Source: Torymus aiolomorphi
Taxonomy: Eukaryota > Arthropoda > Insecta > Hymenoptera > Torymidae
Length of the DNA: 64,000 bases
Assembly (NCBI GenBank): GCA_036365515.1
Contig: CM070876.1
Location: 173,129,978 to 173,193,977, forward strand
Direction: 5' to 3'
Shown in pieces: positions 10,601 through 20,784 of this stretch. The notes under the pieces were generated by a model. It saw nothing but the letters and a program-made list of their open reading frames with translations. It did no database searches and was not told the DNA's origin. The position numbers and the translations under genes are program-made. The stretch's first letter is position 1, and every line of letters begins with the position of its first letter.

Positions 10601-12475
10601 CCGGCGCAGACTCTTGCCCAGCATGAAGTGCCAAAGGGCTGTGTTGGGTTCCATCATCGTGGCGATGCGCGCGTGATGAATGGTTTCGATGGCGGTCTTC
10701 TCGTAGAAGAACGACAGGACGACGCTCTTGCAGCCATGGAGGGTGGCCCGCTCTATCTTGCATCGGAATAGGGTTGCGCACTTGCAGTGCGGCAACATCT
10801 GCTGTGCATTGTCGTTCCTCTCGTTGTACACATATATGCAGTACTTGGTCGCGAAGAGGATGTGGTGGACCACGTCGCAGGAGATTTGCTCGTACTTCAG
10901 ATTGCTGAAAGTGAAAATGAGGGAAATTAAGAGTGATGGGATTGTTGATGAAGAAGAAGGTATTTTTATATAAATGTGATGCTGAACGTGTAATCTTTCT
11001 AAGAAACATTACAAATATATTGATTTTATGTAGGATGTATGTAGATTTCAATTAGTATTGATCATTGGTAACGAGGTGTTTTTATGACTTTGCATATTTT
11101 AAAATTGAAATCACCTAATTTATGAGGATGATGTTTCTACTGTCAACGATTGATTAAAATCGAATACCGATATTAATTTTTCAACAAAAATTTTTTTGGA
11201 AAATACTAATGAAACTACCCGAAAAATTTCTGAGAATATAGTTGTTGCGTAAACGGACGCCTCAAAGATCGTGATTTTGGAAATAAGCGTTTAAAAATGA
11301 ATGTATTAAATAATAAAAAACGGGGTCCACATCACTGTCTAACGTGTGGATATATAAGTAGTATTAAATCGCGATGTGTGAGTATAATCTCGAAAATTGC
11401 TCATGGCTAATCTATTGTTTTTGCACCAATGTACTACTCTTTATGTCTGTTTTATGATACAAGTATCTGGCATATTATTATAAAAAATATTTTATCATGT
11501 AATTTAAATTAAAACCTTTTTAAAATACAATTATTCAAAATTAAAAAAAAATTCCGGTACCGGGAATCGAACCCGAGCCTCCTGGGTGAGAGCCAGGTAT
11601 CCTAGCCACTAGACCATACCGGATCATGTGTGATCTTTTGAAAAAGTGAAACTTGCGAATAGTGGTACCCCTGACCACAGTTACCCGAATACGAGACTGT
11701 AATTTACCATCTGTAGGTAAGTATGGAGTTGAAGTCGATTTTCTTACCAACATAAGGTGTGAAATACATAAACATCTTCTAATAATAATTTATTGTTACT
11801 AAAAAGATTATTAATAAATTCATAACTTGTTTATGATAAAAACGTATATCATAAAAAGTATGAACATATTAGTGTTGAAAATATAAATTTTAAATTCATT
11901 ACCACAAACATTACCATTTAACTTTCCTGTTGCAAGTTTTTGTTTACGCGTATTATTGAAACCTGTGTAATACGCGTAAACAATGACACACTTCAATTTT
12001 TCATCATAATAGCAACAAGAAAATTTGACAAGTTAATGTTCGCCGGAATGTAAACACGTTATCGGATTCGTTAATATTATTAATTGTTGACAAACATACA
12101 ATACCAAGTTAAAATTTAAACAATTTCGTACATGACTATTAAATAATTTAGGAATCTTGACAATGTTTTATGAATTAGTCTTTAATTAGTTATAGATAAT
12201 TCAATGAAAGTAGGCTACGATCAATTAATGTGAAAATATTACCTTCTATCATACTTGATCCATATCCTTTTCTCTACTGTATCAATGACTTTCATAGCAT
12301 CTTCAAAAAAACCTCTTTTGCATAAAATAAATGCCTTCGTGATGAACTTTATCAATTTTATAAAACCTTCAGTATAATCCTCATCGATGTAGTCGTCGTT
12401 GACATCGAAATCATCAATTAAATCGTCTTTGATTCCCCAAAAGAAAGGACACTCAAATTTCTTTCTAAATAACAT
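4692..12475 (-). CDS. Tetratricopeptide-repeat protein with IFIT-like N-terminal layout
   Basis: Four minus-strand exons, 12243-12475, 10247-10904, 6197-6469 and 4692-5936, join with matching phases (2, 0, 0) into 802 codons. The N-terminus (MLFRKKFECPFFWGIKDDL) starts with a Cys/Phe/Trp segment, then an acidic stretch and a TPR-type helix pair (LIKFITKAFILCKRGFFEDA). More helical repeats follow in exons 2 and 3, e.g. ALAKYREISRMLE and ILLHLGMTYYKRNELDTALG. The order C-x-F-x-W, acidic spacer, then TPR array resembles vertebrate IFIT proteins, but I infer this by eye. The last about 270 residues are Asn/Gly/Asp/Ser-rich and probably disordered. A CCR4-NOT subunit (CNOT10) was considered and fits worse. 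Introns are 1.3, 3.8 and 0.26 kb, full of repeats. Function unknown; a TPR scaffold or RNA-binding role is possible. Confidence 0.8.
6562..6812. repeat. Palindromic minisatellite element, copy A (empty site)
   Basis: About 250 bp built from a roughly 12-bp unit (TGCACATTTCTG and variants). The left half carries the TGCACA orientation and the right half its complement (AAATGTGCAGA), with a centre reading AAAGTCTAATAAGTGG at about 6674. It lies in intron 3 of the TPR gene. The left edge reads CCCCTGGAGGAAGTAAAAAC, whose complement reappears at the right edge of copy B (8545-8572), so A and B are the same family in opposite orientation. No coding potential; open frames here are repeat artefacts. 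Confidence 0.75.
6970..7050 (-). pseudogene. tRNA-like sequence, degenerate
   Basis: The minus strand shows a good B box (GGGTTCGATTC) and an A-box-like TAGCGTATAACGG at tRNA spacing, but the T stem has mismatches, no acceptable anticodon stem forms, and the 3' GTCAGGGAG has no complementary 5' acceptor strand. The 3' half is like that of tRNA-Glu. Either a dead tRNA copy or the head of an old SINE. Confidence 0.35.
7456..8572. repeat. Palindromic minisatellite element, copy B (interrupted)
   Basis: Arms of the same TGCACA-type family as copy A: left arm 7456-7540, right arm 8470-8572. The centre is interrupted by the 923-bp element at 7544-8466. The right edge ends with GTTTTTACTTCCGCCAGGGG, the complement of the left edge of copy A. 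Confidence 0.75.
7544..8466. mobile_element. PIF/Harbinger-like foldback MITE, TSD TAA
   Basis: A 923-bp element that is almost one inverted repeat: left arm about 7544-7948, loop about 7949-8061, right arm 8062-8466. The ends are GGGTAAGATCCC and GGGATCTTACCC. It is flanked by TAA on both sides (7541-7543, 8467-8469), and copy A shows the unoccupied target with a single TAA. A 3-bp TAA duplication with G-rich inverted ends is typical of PIF/Harbinger non-autonomous elements; the class is inferred. Two mirrored 66-codon frames are an effect of the inverted repeat. No transposase is encoded. Confidence 0.75.
8657..9057. repeat. Foldback of TGTAAATAAC minisatellite units
   Basis: Units of about 10 bp (AACTGTAAAT and its complement ATTTACAGTT) form an interrupted palindrome. 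Outer arms are unique: GAAGGTACTGATAAAAGTT near 8790 is complemented by AACTTTTATCAGTACCTTC near 9010. An extra left block of the same units begins at 8657. No coding content. Confidence 0.7.
9058..10246. other. Remainder of the 3.8-kb intron of the TPR gene
   Basis: AT-rich intronic sequence between the foldback cluster and exon 2. A 60-codon plus-strand frame near 9718 with an Arg-rich start is unsupported. No RNA gene or clear repeat seen. Confidence 0.4.
11150..11295. repeat. Fragment of dispersed ~100-bp repeat shared with 27.3, 27.5, 33.8 and 34.0 kb
   Basis: Contains an AATACTAATGAAAC block, then AAAATTTCTGAGAATATAG and ACGGACGCCTC, in the same order and spacing as AATACTAATAAAAT, AAATTTCTGAGCATAG and ACGGAGCGCCTGAC at 33950-34020. 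The ends of this copy are not resolved. It lies in intron 1 of the TPR gene. Confidence 0.5.
11543..11551 (-). terminator. Pol III terminator of tRNA-Glu
   Basis: Uninterrupted T run on the minus strand immediately downstream of the tRNA 3' end. Confidence 0.75.
11552..11623 (-). tRNA. tRNA-Glu (anticodon CTC)
   Basis: 72 nt on the minus strand with a complete cloverleaf: acceptor strands TCCGGTA and TACCGGA pair fully, A box TGGTCTAGTGGCTAGGAT, anticodon loop with CTC (reads GAG, Glu), T arm CTCGGGTTCGATTCCCGG, and discriminator A. A run of Ts directly after the 3' end (11543-11551 on the complement) is a pol III terminator. It lies in intron 1 of the TPR gene on the same strand. Confidence 0.95.
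11940..11983. repeat. Perfect 16-bp inverted repeat with 12-nt loop
   Basis: TTGTTTACGCGTATTA at 11940-11955 is exactly complemented by TAATACGCGTAAACAA at 11968-11983. Each arm contains the ACGCGT palindrome. It lies in intron 1 of the TPR gene, about 300 bp downstream of its first coding exon in the direction of transcription. Could be a paired binding site, a small hairpin or a relic repeat. Confidence 0.6.
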
Positions 12476-13745
12476 TGTCGATGGTCTTCAAGATTAAAAC
12501 TGGAGTTTAAAAGCTAAATTCTTTTTTTATCAAAATCATTTTTCTTTCTAGTAACGCCGTAAAAGAATTATTAATTATAAGTTCAAAATTACCTGGTTAT
12601 GCTAATTCATTGACGGAAAACTACAATCTTTCCAGCAATTTTAAATATTTAACCACTAAGACACTTTCTGACCGGCCCTTCTCAAATCATGTTTACTACT
12701 GAAACTCATACGAAGCTTAGACAACCAACATGTGTCTCTGTATACGTGAAGAGCCCTAAACTGATTCTTGAAAAGTAAAAATATGTTGACGATGGTAGAT
12801 ACCGTTAGTGTAGCTATACATTTTCAGAAAACGAGGAAAAATCTAGAACAATACTAACACTAATACTATGACGGTAAACATTATAAGTTTATGTCAAAGT
12901 TATTGTAACAGTGAGAATTACCGAATTAAAATTTAAAAATTAAATTTTAATATTAATTTTGAAAAAAATTGTTTTAACCGTGTTGTGTTTGTAAGATTAT
13001 TCAGAAAAATAATTTTTATAACTTTAATAGTCTTGGCAGCAATTAAAAATACATTGAAAAAGAATATATTTTTATCAAATTAATGATAAGTAAGCCCCGG
13101 AAAAGTGTCCTAATTGGTTCTGGAAAAAAAATATCTTATCTAAAGGTGTTTAGAATTTAGATTTAACAATAATTATATGGTGGACATAAATTTATGATTA
13201 TATCAATTATTTTGAACATATAAATCGCAATACTTCTTTTTAACAACTCAGTTATTTCTGATATTTTATGTTAAATTATTTAACCATAAGTATAAATAAC
13301 ATTGTCGTTTTTATTTATTTTTTTCTTAAGTTGTACAACGAAAATATCTTCTTTGAGTTTTATTGAAATTTGATTGAAAAGAATTTGTAGTTTATATTCA
13401 CATAATGAATTATAAATGATAGCGGAGAAAGGAAAAGGAAATGGACAGTTAACCGAATACAAAAGGTATGAATTAATCAGGTGTGAGTTTGTCAAATGTC
13501 GTTTCGATTGCGGTACTTATTTGGCAGGCATATGAGTAATTTTACGATTGAAGAACCGAAGAAGACTGAAAGAAACTATTTAAAGACTAGAAGATTCTTC
13601 AAAAATAATTCAATCTTTTAATCCACTGTACGACAAAAAAATTGCATGTTGGAGATTTGTTAAGATTATGTTATCAGTCACGTACAAAACTTAAATTGAA
13701 GTATTTTAAAACTTCCAAGCAATAGTATTGCGATGTAACATATTA
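12476..13745. other. Intergenic: TPR-gene promoter side
   Basis: AT-rich spacer of about 1.3 kb upstream of the TPR-gene start codon. It should carry that gene's promoter and 5'UTR; I cannot pick out a TATA box with confidence. A 71-codon minus-strand frame at 13280-13495 has no recognisable content. Confidence 0.45.
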
Positions 13746-13749
13746 TTAA

Positions 13750-14264
13750 GGTAGCTCCGACGTTTTTTTTTTTTTAACATAAGAATCTAAATAAGGTCAT
13801 CGATTAAATGAAAAAGGAAAAAAATGTTGAAATTCGTTGAAATTCGTTCTTTTAATACAGGCGCTTATGAGAGAAGAACAATTTTTAAGTATTAATTTTC
13901 CTGTTGCGAGTTGAAAACACATAAATTCTTCAAAAACAAACGAGTAAATAATTGTTTATTATCTATAGTACAATGATGTGTTGAAAACTGAGGATCACCG
14001 ACCAAATTTTCAAGAAATCTTTATGCATAAAATAAAAAACCGTTCTTCCTATGTATAACATACACTAGCAGGGCCGTAGTATTTGACCAGTATTAATGAA
14101 TAACTTTCTTATTTTAACGTTGCAGGGTGCTCAAATGGTTATATAAGAATACTTTACAACTGTCATTAACTAAATGTTATTACAATTTCGTCGATTCTCT
14201 AAGTAAAAATGCAATGCACCCTAAAAGCCCCCCGAATGATACGGCCCAGCGCGCCGGAGCCACC
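13750..14264. mobile_element. TTAA-flanked MITE (piggyBac-like)
   Basis: About 515 bp bounded by GGTAGCTCCGACG on the left and CGCCGGAGCCACC on the right, which are inverted repeats with two mismatches. TTAA flanks both sides (13746-13749, 14265-14268). No transposase. A TTAA duplication is the hallmark of piggyBac-type transposition; class assignment is inferred from that alone. Confidence 0.7.
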
Positions 14265-14271
14265 TTAAATT

Positions 14272-14425
14272 GGCATGGTGTGGTTTGTGCACATAAGAAT
14301 TATGCACATATTTATTGTGCACACTTTAGCATTGGTGTATATCTATATCTATGTGTATACTCCAATGCTAAAGTGTGCACAATAAATATGTGCATAATTC
14401 TTATGTGCACAAACCACACCATGCC
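14272..14425. mobile_element. Short hAT-like palindromic MITE, 8-bp TSD
   Basis: 154-bp near-perfect palindrome with about 70-bp arms; ends GGCATGGTGTGG and CCACACCATGCC, loop around 14340-14353. Flanked by the 8-bp direct repeat CTTAAATT (14264-14271, 14426-14433), the duplication length usual for hAT elements. The duplication includes the right-hand TTAA of the neighbouring element, so it inserted after that one. Confidence 0.75.
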
Positions 14426-14433
14426 CTTAAATT

Positions 14434-15184
14434 CATACTGCACGGTGCAAAAATGGACTACTAATGGCACGAATAGGCGTGCATGGCGGATTTATGCAGT
14501 CAGTGCTATAAAATACTGTACGATACACGTGTCATAAGTCGTTCTTTATGGCACTCGTTACGCTCGGACGCTTATACACGCCGTGCCGTAAGTGCGCACA
14601 CCGCTTTCAGTTCCAGCAGCGATCTTCACCGACTTCATCACCCCCTACCTTACCAACAGCCAGTCAGTACACTCCATGCCTTACCCTCTACCGCCTCATA
14701 TATAGCTCCCCGGTACGCTACAATTCTATCGCGTGCCGCTATCGTAGCGCTACGCCCTCTCGTGTCGCACCTATCCTCCCCCCACCACTGCCACCACCAT
14801 CGCGGCGCCTTTGTCGCGCGCACTCTCTCTCTTTTTCTCTCGCTCTATCTTCTGGCTGTCGACTCGACGTCCGCGAGCTTGCCGCTCAGTAGTAGCTGGC
14901 AGGGCTCTGCGCTGTCTCTGGCGTGTGTGTATATAGTGCGCGTCGTCGGCCCGCGCGCGCACACTGCTCTGTGTGTGTGTGTGTATGTTGTTGACACGGT
15001 GCGCTAACCCGCGGTTGTTGTGTGTGATCCGTACACCGGGGGGGGTCAACAGTCTCCATCGGGGCTCGCCCCCCGCGCGCGCGCTTACTCGCTAGCTGGT
15101 TCGCGCGTTATATATTATTATATACGAACGAGAAAGAGAGAGAGAAATAGAGCACATCGGCTGCTGCTTCTAACCCCGTGGTTG

Positions 15185-15216
<32 letters not shown>

Positions 15217-16409
15217 CACAGGATATACGTGTCTCCGAGTGCGGGCGTGAGACAGAGAGTGTGTGCCGTCGTGCGTGTGGTCTCGCTCGTTGTCTGTCAG
15301 TGCGCGTATACATATACGTATACAGGAACGTGGAAAGGGATAGAAGAGAGAAAGAGAGAGAGAGATATATACCATGCGCTGAAAGAGAAGGGAGAGGAAA
15401 ATGCCAGGCTCGCCGCCCGGTCTCACCGAGTGAGAGAAACAAAAACAAGTGGAAAGAGAGAGAGAGTGTATTATATTTTGTTAAAGTGCGGTGCCCGTGT
15501 GTCACTCATCAGCCAGTCGGCGAGAGCTTGCACACACACACACACATACATATATACGTACACAGTGCGCGCGTGCAGTGCCAGTAGTATAGCAGAGTAT
15601 CGCCGTCGGTCGATCTGTGTGTGTTCGTCTGTCTATATATATATTATATACGTACGCGCGCTCGCTCGTGCGATATACGTACGTACACAAAGCGCGCGCG
15701 AAAGAGTGAGCAAGAGAAGAGGAGGAGGAAGAGGAGGATAAGAGAAGAAGAGAGAAAATGCGCTGCCTCGAGGCGACGAGGAGGCGTCTGCTGCCGCCGC
15801 TCGCGGCCCCACGTACGGATCTCTGAATGCACGCACGTCACGCAAAGAATCCGCTCTTGTCCGTGATAATAATAATAATACTAAAGCCTCTCACATCACA
15901 GTGGACCACCGAGCGTCAGGGCTGGCCCTGTCGCCGCTGCTGTAGGTTATATTGCAGTGTGCCAAACTCCAGCAGGCGAGTAGTAACAGTCGCGGGCCGC
16001 GCGCCCTCCTACCCTCCGTTAAGTAGAAAAGGGACGGGCGAGACGAGCCCGCCAGACATCGGGGGTCGTGTCCTTGGTAGTCGAGTGGAAAAAGAGTCTC
16101 ATTGCTGTTGCATTATACGCAAAATATGATGATTATAATCGCCATGCGAGTAACGAGATCGCGCGGAACGTCGCGCGGAGGCGGTAGCACGAGGTAAACA
16201 CAGCGAGAGTGTGCGCGCGTGTGTGACAAAGTTCCCCGCTCGTGTGTCAGTGTATACGTACGCACTATATATATATATATATACAGTGTGTGAGAGAGAA
16301 CGCGCGCAAGGGAGATAGGTGCGCGACGAAGAGAAAGGATAGATAGAAGCGAGTGAGTGAGAGAGAGACAGACAAACGAAGCAGCAGCAACAGCAGCAGC
16401 CTTGGCAAA
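14434..16409 (+). promoter_or_regulatory. CpG-rich promoter and 5'UTR region of GRK2 gene
   Basis: From about 14550 the sequence becomes rich in CpG and in CG/TA/GA/CA dinucleotide runs, including (TA)n at 15186-15210, (CA)n at about 15532-15545 and (TA)n at 16267-16280, up to the GRK2 start codon. This fits a broad CpG-type promoter with a long GC-rich 5'UTR. The transcription start and any untranslated exons cannot be fixed from sequence. The many open frames here are low-complexity artefacts. Confidence 0.5.
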
Positions 16410-16522
16410 ATGGCGGACCTCGAGGCGGTGCTCGCGGACGTGAGCTACCTCATGGCCATGGAGAAGAGCAAGTGCACGCCGGCCGCCCGGGCGAGCAAGA
16501 AGATCGTCCTACCGGATCCAAG
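16410..16522 (+). CDS. Gprk1: GRK2-type G-protein-coupled receptor kinase, first coding exon
   Basis: ATG at 16410 opens 37 codons plus two bases, ending at a GTAAAG donor (16523). The peptide begins [20 protein letters not shown] and continues [17 protein letters not shown], nearly identical to the N-terminus of mammalian GRK2 (beta-adrenergic receptor kinase 1) and of insect Gprk1. This segment includes the N-terminal helix that docks on active receptors; the RGS-homology, kinase and PH domains are on later exons. Phase 2 with AG at the end fits the next conserved residue being Ser. I found no continuation (an RSVM-KYL type peptide) anywhere in the rest of the window, so intron 1 extends beyond 64000. 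Confidence 0.95.
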
Positions 16523-16745
16523 GTAAAGTAGGCGCGAGACCGGCGGCCAATGAGCTCTATCTATACATGTATGCCCTATGGTTGTTCACAGGGTATGATT
16601 TTGTCCTCCTCCACCTACTCTTCCTCGATTTTCTTCCCCTCACTTTCTCCTCTCCTTCCCTCCCCACTCTTCTCCTACACACACGTATACATGCAGTGGC
16701 TCTATAGGTCGCCGCGGCAAGAGTTCGGTTCGGACACACGGTGAG

Positions 16746-16759
16746 GAGAGAGAGAGAGA

Positions 16760-16822
<63 letters not shown>
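16746..16822. repeat. (GA)n microsatellite
   Basis: Nearly pure GA dinucleotide run shortly after the GRK2 exon 1 donor, with one early interruption. Confidence 0.95.
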
Positions 16823-16825
<3 letters not shown>

Positions 16826-17659
16826 TTGCCCCCCCGTGTGCGCCGACGCCGCCATTTTCCATTCGACTCGCCGTGGGTGGGTGGCTGACTTTCTGTCTCT
16901 CTCCCTCCCTCTCTCTTCGTTTTGCTCCGTCCTTGATGTTCAGCAACCCCGACGCAGCGAGATGTGTTGTTTTTTCCTCCGAAAGATCAGATGTGGAGGA
17001 CCTTTTTTATTATTATTCTTCTCGTGGGTAATGGTGAGGATGGGCAGTCGAAGAAGAGGCCCGCTGCCGCCGTGCCCGAGCGAACGATGGCGATTAAGGG
17101 CACTGGGCTAGTGTGGCAGTGGGCTGGTCTGATAAGGGAATTGCCTCGCTGTCGCGCGTGCGAGAAAAAGAAAGTAAGAGAGGGAAGGAGGAGGGGAGGG
17201 GGTGGAGAGGCGAGAGCCTTTTTTGCGGCGCGAGTTTGCTTTTGAGATTCCGATGTCGGATGCTGCGAAAGAAGAAGAGGCTTGACGGAGAGAGAGAGGA
17301 GTGTCGATCTTGTGTTCATTGACGGGATGACAAAACGATATTACGATGTTTGAGCTGGGAAATAAAAAAAGGGGGGATGGGAAAAATAAAGTATTGGCGG
17401 AAGGGAGTTTTAACGGAAAATATAAAAGAAGGGGACCGTTTTTGCGCGTGGAGAGGATGTAATTGTGCCTCGCTGGTCAATAGGAAGTGATACCAGTTGA
17501 TGGTGATTTGATGCTATGATTTGTTCGCTATAGATTGAGAGAAAATAAAGTCATTTGAAATTTTTTTACTTTATTCGCACTTTTTAATCAAAAACGTTGT
17601 TGTAGAAACAATTTTTAAATGTTAAACAGTCACATGATCCAAATCTACAAGATGAACAT

Positions 17660-17660
17660 G

Positions 17661-17692
<32 letters not shown>
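17660..17692. repeat. (AAT)n microsatellite
   Basis: Uninterrupted ATA/AAT trinucleotide run of about 11 units. Confidence 0.9.
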
Positions 17693-17693
<1 letters not shown>

Positions 17694-19406
17694 GTTACGA
17701 GCCGTGTACTATAATTTTTAGCGTTATGACGTAATGAAAGCAATTTACAATTTTTACTGAAAAGCTTTTAATCTTATTATATTACTTTTACTTAATATGA
17801 AAATTCCCTATGATTTTAAATTTTTGATGAAATCTCATAAAACTATTCACGTAAAGTAAAATGCGTTAATTTTGAAGAATTTTATGTCTTCAAAGGAATT
17901 GCATTTAACATTTGGAATTTTGCATATATAAGAATTTAATATAAAGCTGTATGTTTAAAATATGTTCTTAGGATATAAATATCCTTAAACAAGCGAGAAT
18001 TTTTTCCTGACTCTTCTACTTTTTCTCACATGTATTTTTTTTTTAATCTCGAATTCTTTATGTTTCTCATTCATTTTCAGACTAAAAGTATTGTAATATA
18101 TGAATTTAAAGCTTGAAAAAATTAAATGTACACGAGCCAAAACGTTATTTTTTTCCAAAGGATGATGTAACTAAAAGTTCATTATGCATAATATGAAACA
18201 TAAAAGTATGTAAATTTGTTACTAAAATTCTGCAAAAACTTTTGTCATTTAGAAAATGAAATTTCTGCAGAGAATATTTTCACAAGAATGTCTTTTGCTA
18301 ATGTAAAATTATATTAAAGATAAAAAATGTTTTTTTCTTTGCAGATATTTCATAAAATTTTTATAGCTGACTTTTTTATGCCCACTCACCCACTCATTGT
18401 ATACAAAATACACTATATAAATAAAAATTTTAAGACTATAATTTGACCCCAATGTACGGTCTTATGGAATATATTACGTTTGCAAAAAATAGTTAACGTT
18501 TTCGCTTTTACGGTTAAGTACAATTTTACGTAACAGTAAAAGTGCACGCGTTGGTTTATTAATTTCAAGATGGAAGGAACTTTATGTGACAAAAATAGCA
18601 TATATGTACTTACAATACTTACGTAGTATTGGATAATACAGTTTTTAATAGCCTTAATAAAAATTGATTCGATTGTTAAGTCAATTTAAGTGGCTATTTT
18701 GCATGCAGTGTAGAAAAAGAAAATGTTTTTGTAATAGTATACGGAAAATTCGAATTTCCCGCACCAATTTCAGTGCGATAAAATATATTACAATGTTTTA
18801 TCAATAGTTTTTCAACTAAAAGAGGCTATATTTTCGGTATTTCCTGTCTCGCGAAAATCTATCAATACATGAAATAATTTTGCCATATTTAATATTTAAA
18901 ACACAGTCAGTAACGTACATGTTGAATCAGCACTAACATTTTTAGGCAATTTCTTTCATCAAGAATATTCTGTCAAAAATATCTTAAAATTAACATTTTA
19001 CAGACGACCTTCAAGTTAATATTAATCCTGAAGTCCTTTATGAGCTGTCACTTCTGCAAAATAAACTCGCCGTGCGAGAATACATCACTCGCCGAGACAT
19101 TTTTGTAATACGAATTTCAAACAATTCATAAGCTTCAAACCTTCCTCATCGGCAAAACAAAAAGAAAAAAGGGAGAAAAGAAAGAAGAATAAGGAAAGGG
19201 AAAGACTAGCCCGACCGACCCTTTTGCCGCGTGCGAGGGAAATATGAAGAAAAAAACGCGGTCAAAGCCATGTCAGCGCAAGGACAGAAGGGATATCTCT
19301 ACGTACGTACACGTAAGCACATGAATGTCGCATCCTGTAAGACGCGGTCTTACCGGCTCGGAGCCTTATCTACTTACGGTGCGAGTGTATAGATATATAA
19401 CGTCCG

Positions 19407-19650
<244 letters not shown>

Positions 19651-20778
19651 TCGCCGTCCCGAAAGATTCGACCGCATTACGTATTCTCAGGGCTTATTCC
19701 GCTCTACCCCCAGCGAGAAGATTTACGCTGGAGTACAAAAGAGAAAGAGAGAGATAGAGGGAGATAGCCGACGACGGATGATAAAGCCAAAGCGAAATGA
19801 AAAATTAACGGTAAATGTTGAAATGTAATTTTTCCAATGACAAATTATTAGCTAATTGAAAGATCGCGTTATTTATGTTTTTATCGGCATGTGATTGTTC
19901 TTTAAAATAAGCATTGTGAAACATTGAAAGAAAAGAAATAATTTGCTGAGTCATGTCTTGAATCAATTATTTAATGAGTCACTATACAGTTGCGATCACC
20001 GCCGCTGCGAGCAAGCTTTGCGAGCAAAAAGTTCAAGTACAGTGTAAAAATATTCAATGGCGAGTGAGGATTTAACTGATTATAATACTGCTTCAAATAA
20101 TAAATTATTGATAATTTAAAAGTATACATGAACTGTGGCTGCTATCGCGTCGACGTTTTATAGAAAACTAACTTTGACCCTTACACATTGGCTTCTTATA
20201 GTAATACAAAATCGATTGTTACTGACCCTATTTTTATTGATTATTGCGGCACACCACCTATTGTTGTTATTGCTATTGTTAACCTACGTCGATATTATAA
20301 GAAAAAGATGTCTATGGCGCGCGGGAAGCGTCTACCATGTAGGTCACGAAAATCCATGAATTTAAAATTTAAAAAAAAAGAGAGAGAAACCGCCCTATGG
20401 AAAGCTGGGGGGAAATAAATAATATTATAATATACCTATCTGTATACATAAAAATGAATTATGGGACTGTCTAAATCACGTGCGTGCACATGTCTTTCGT
20501 GTAATCGACTTTAAAACGACGTTTTCACAATGTTATAGAATGATCACAGTTTGGAGGCATGGATTTATTATTGTAGGAAAAAAGTAATTATCGCGTAAGT
20601 GGATTTGTAATAACACAAAGACTGATTCATAAATCAATCTACGAGGATATTGATAAAGTACGGATTACGATGTTCCGAGTAACTCTTCATGGTGCCCTAA
20701 ATGTCACCTTCGTTGATCGCCGGAATCTGAATTCGTTCGCGTTTCAAATCTAAATATTTGACGTGCAAAAGTTTTCTT

Positions 20779-20784
20779 AGGTAA
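20779..20784 (+). promoter_or_regulatory. Weak candidate recursive splice site in GRK2 intron 1
   Basis: GTTTTCTTAG followed directly by GTAAGA places a 3' splice site against a 5' splice site. The pyrimidine tract is short, so this is a weaker candidate than 62315/62316. Confidence 0.25.

Noticed and set aside
4692..12475. CNOT10 (CCR4-NOT subunit) identity for the TPR gene
   Set aside because: Exon peptides do not match the CNOT10 N-terminal or C-terminal signatures; the Cys/Phe/Trp start and acidic spacer fit IFIT-type layout better.
14483..15741. Overlapping frames in the GC-rich region before GRK2
   Set aside because: Low-complexity Arg/Ser frames on both strands in a promoter/5'UTR region; none has a recognisable domain.
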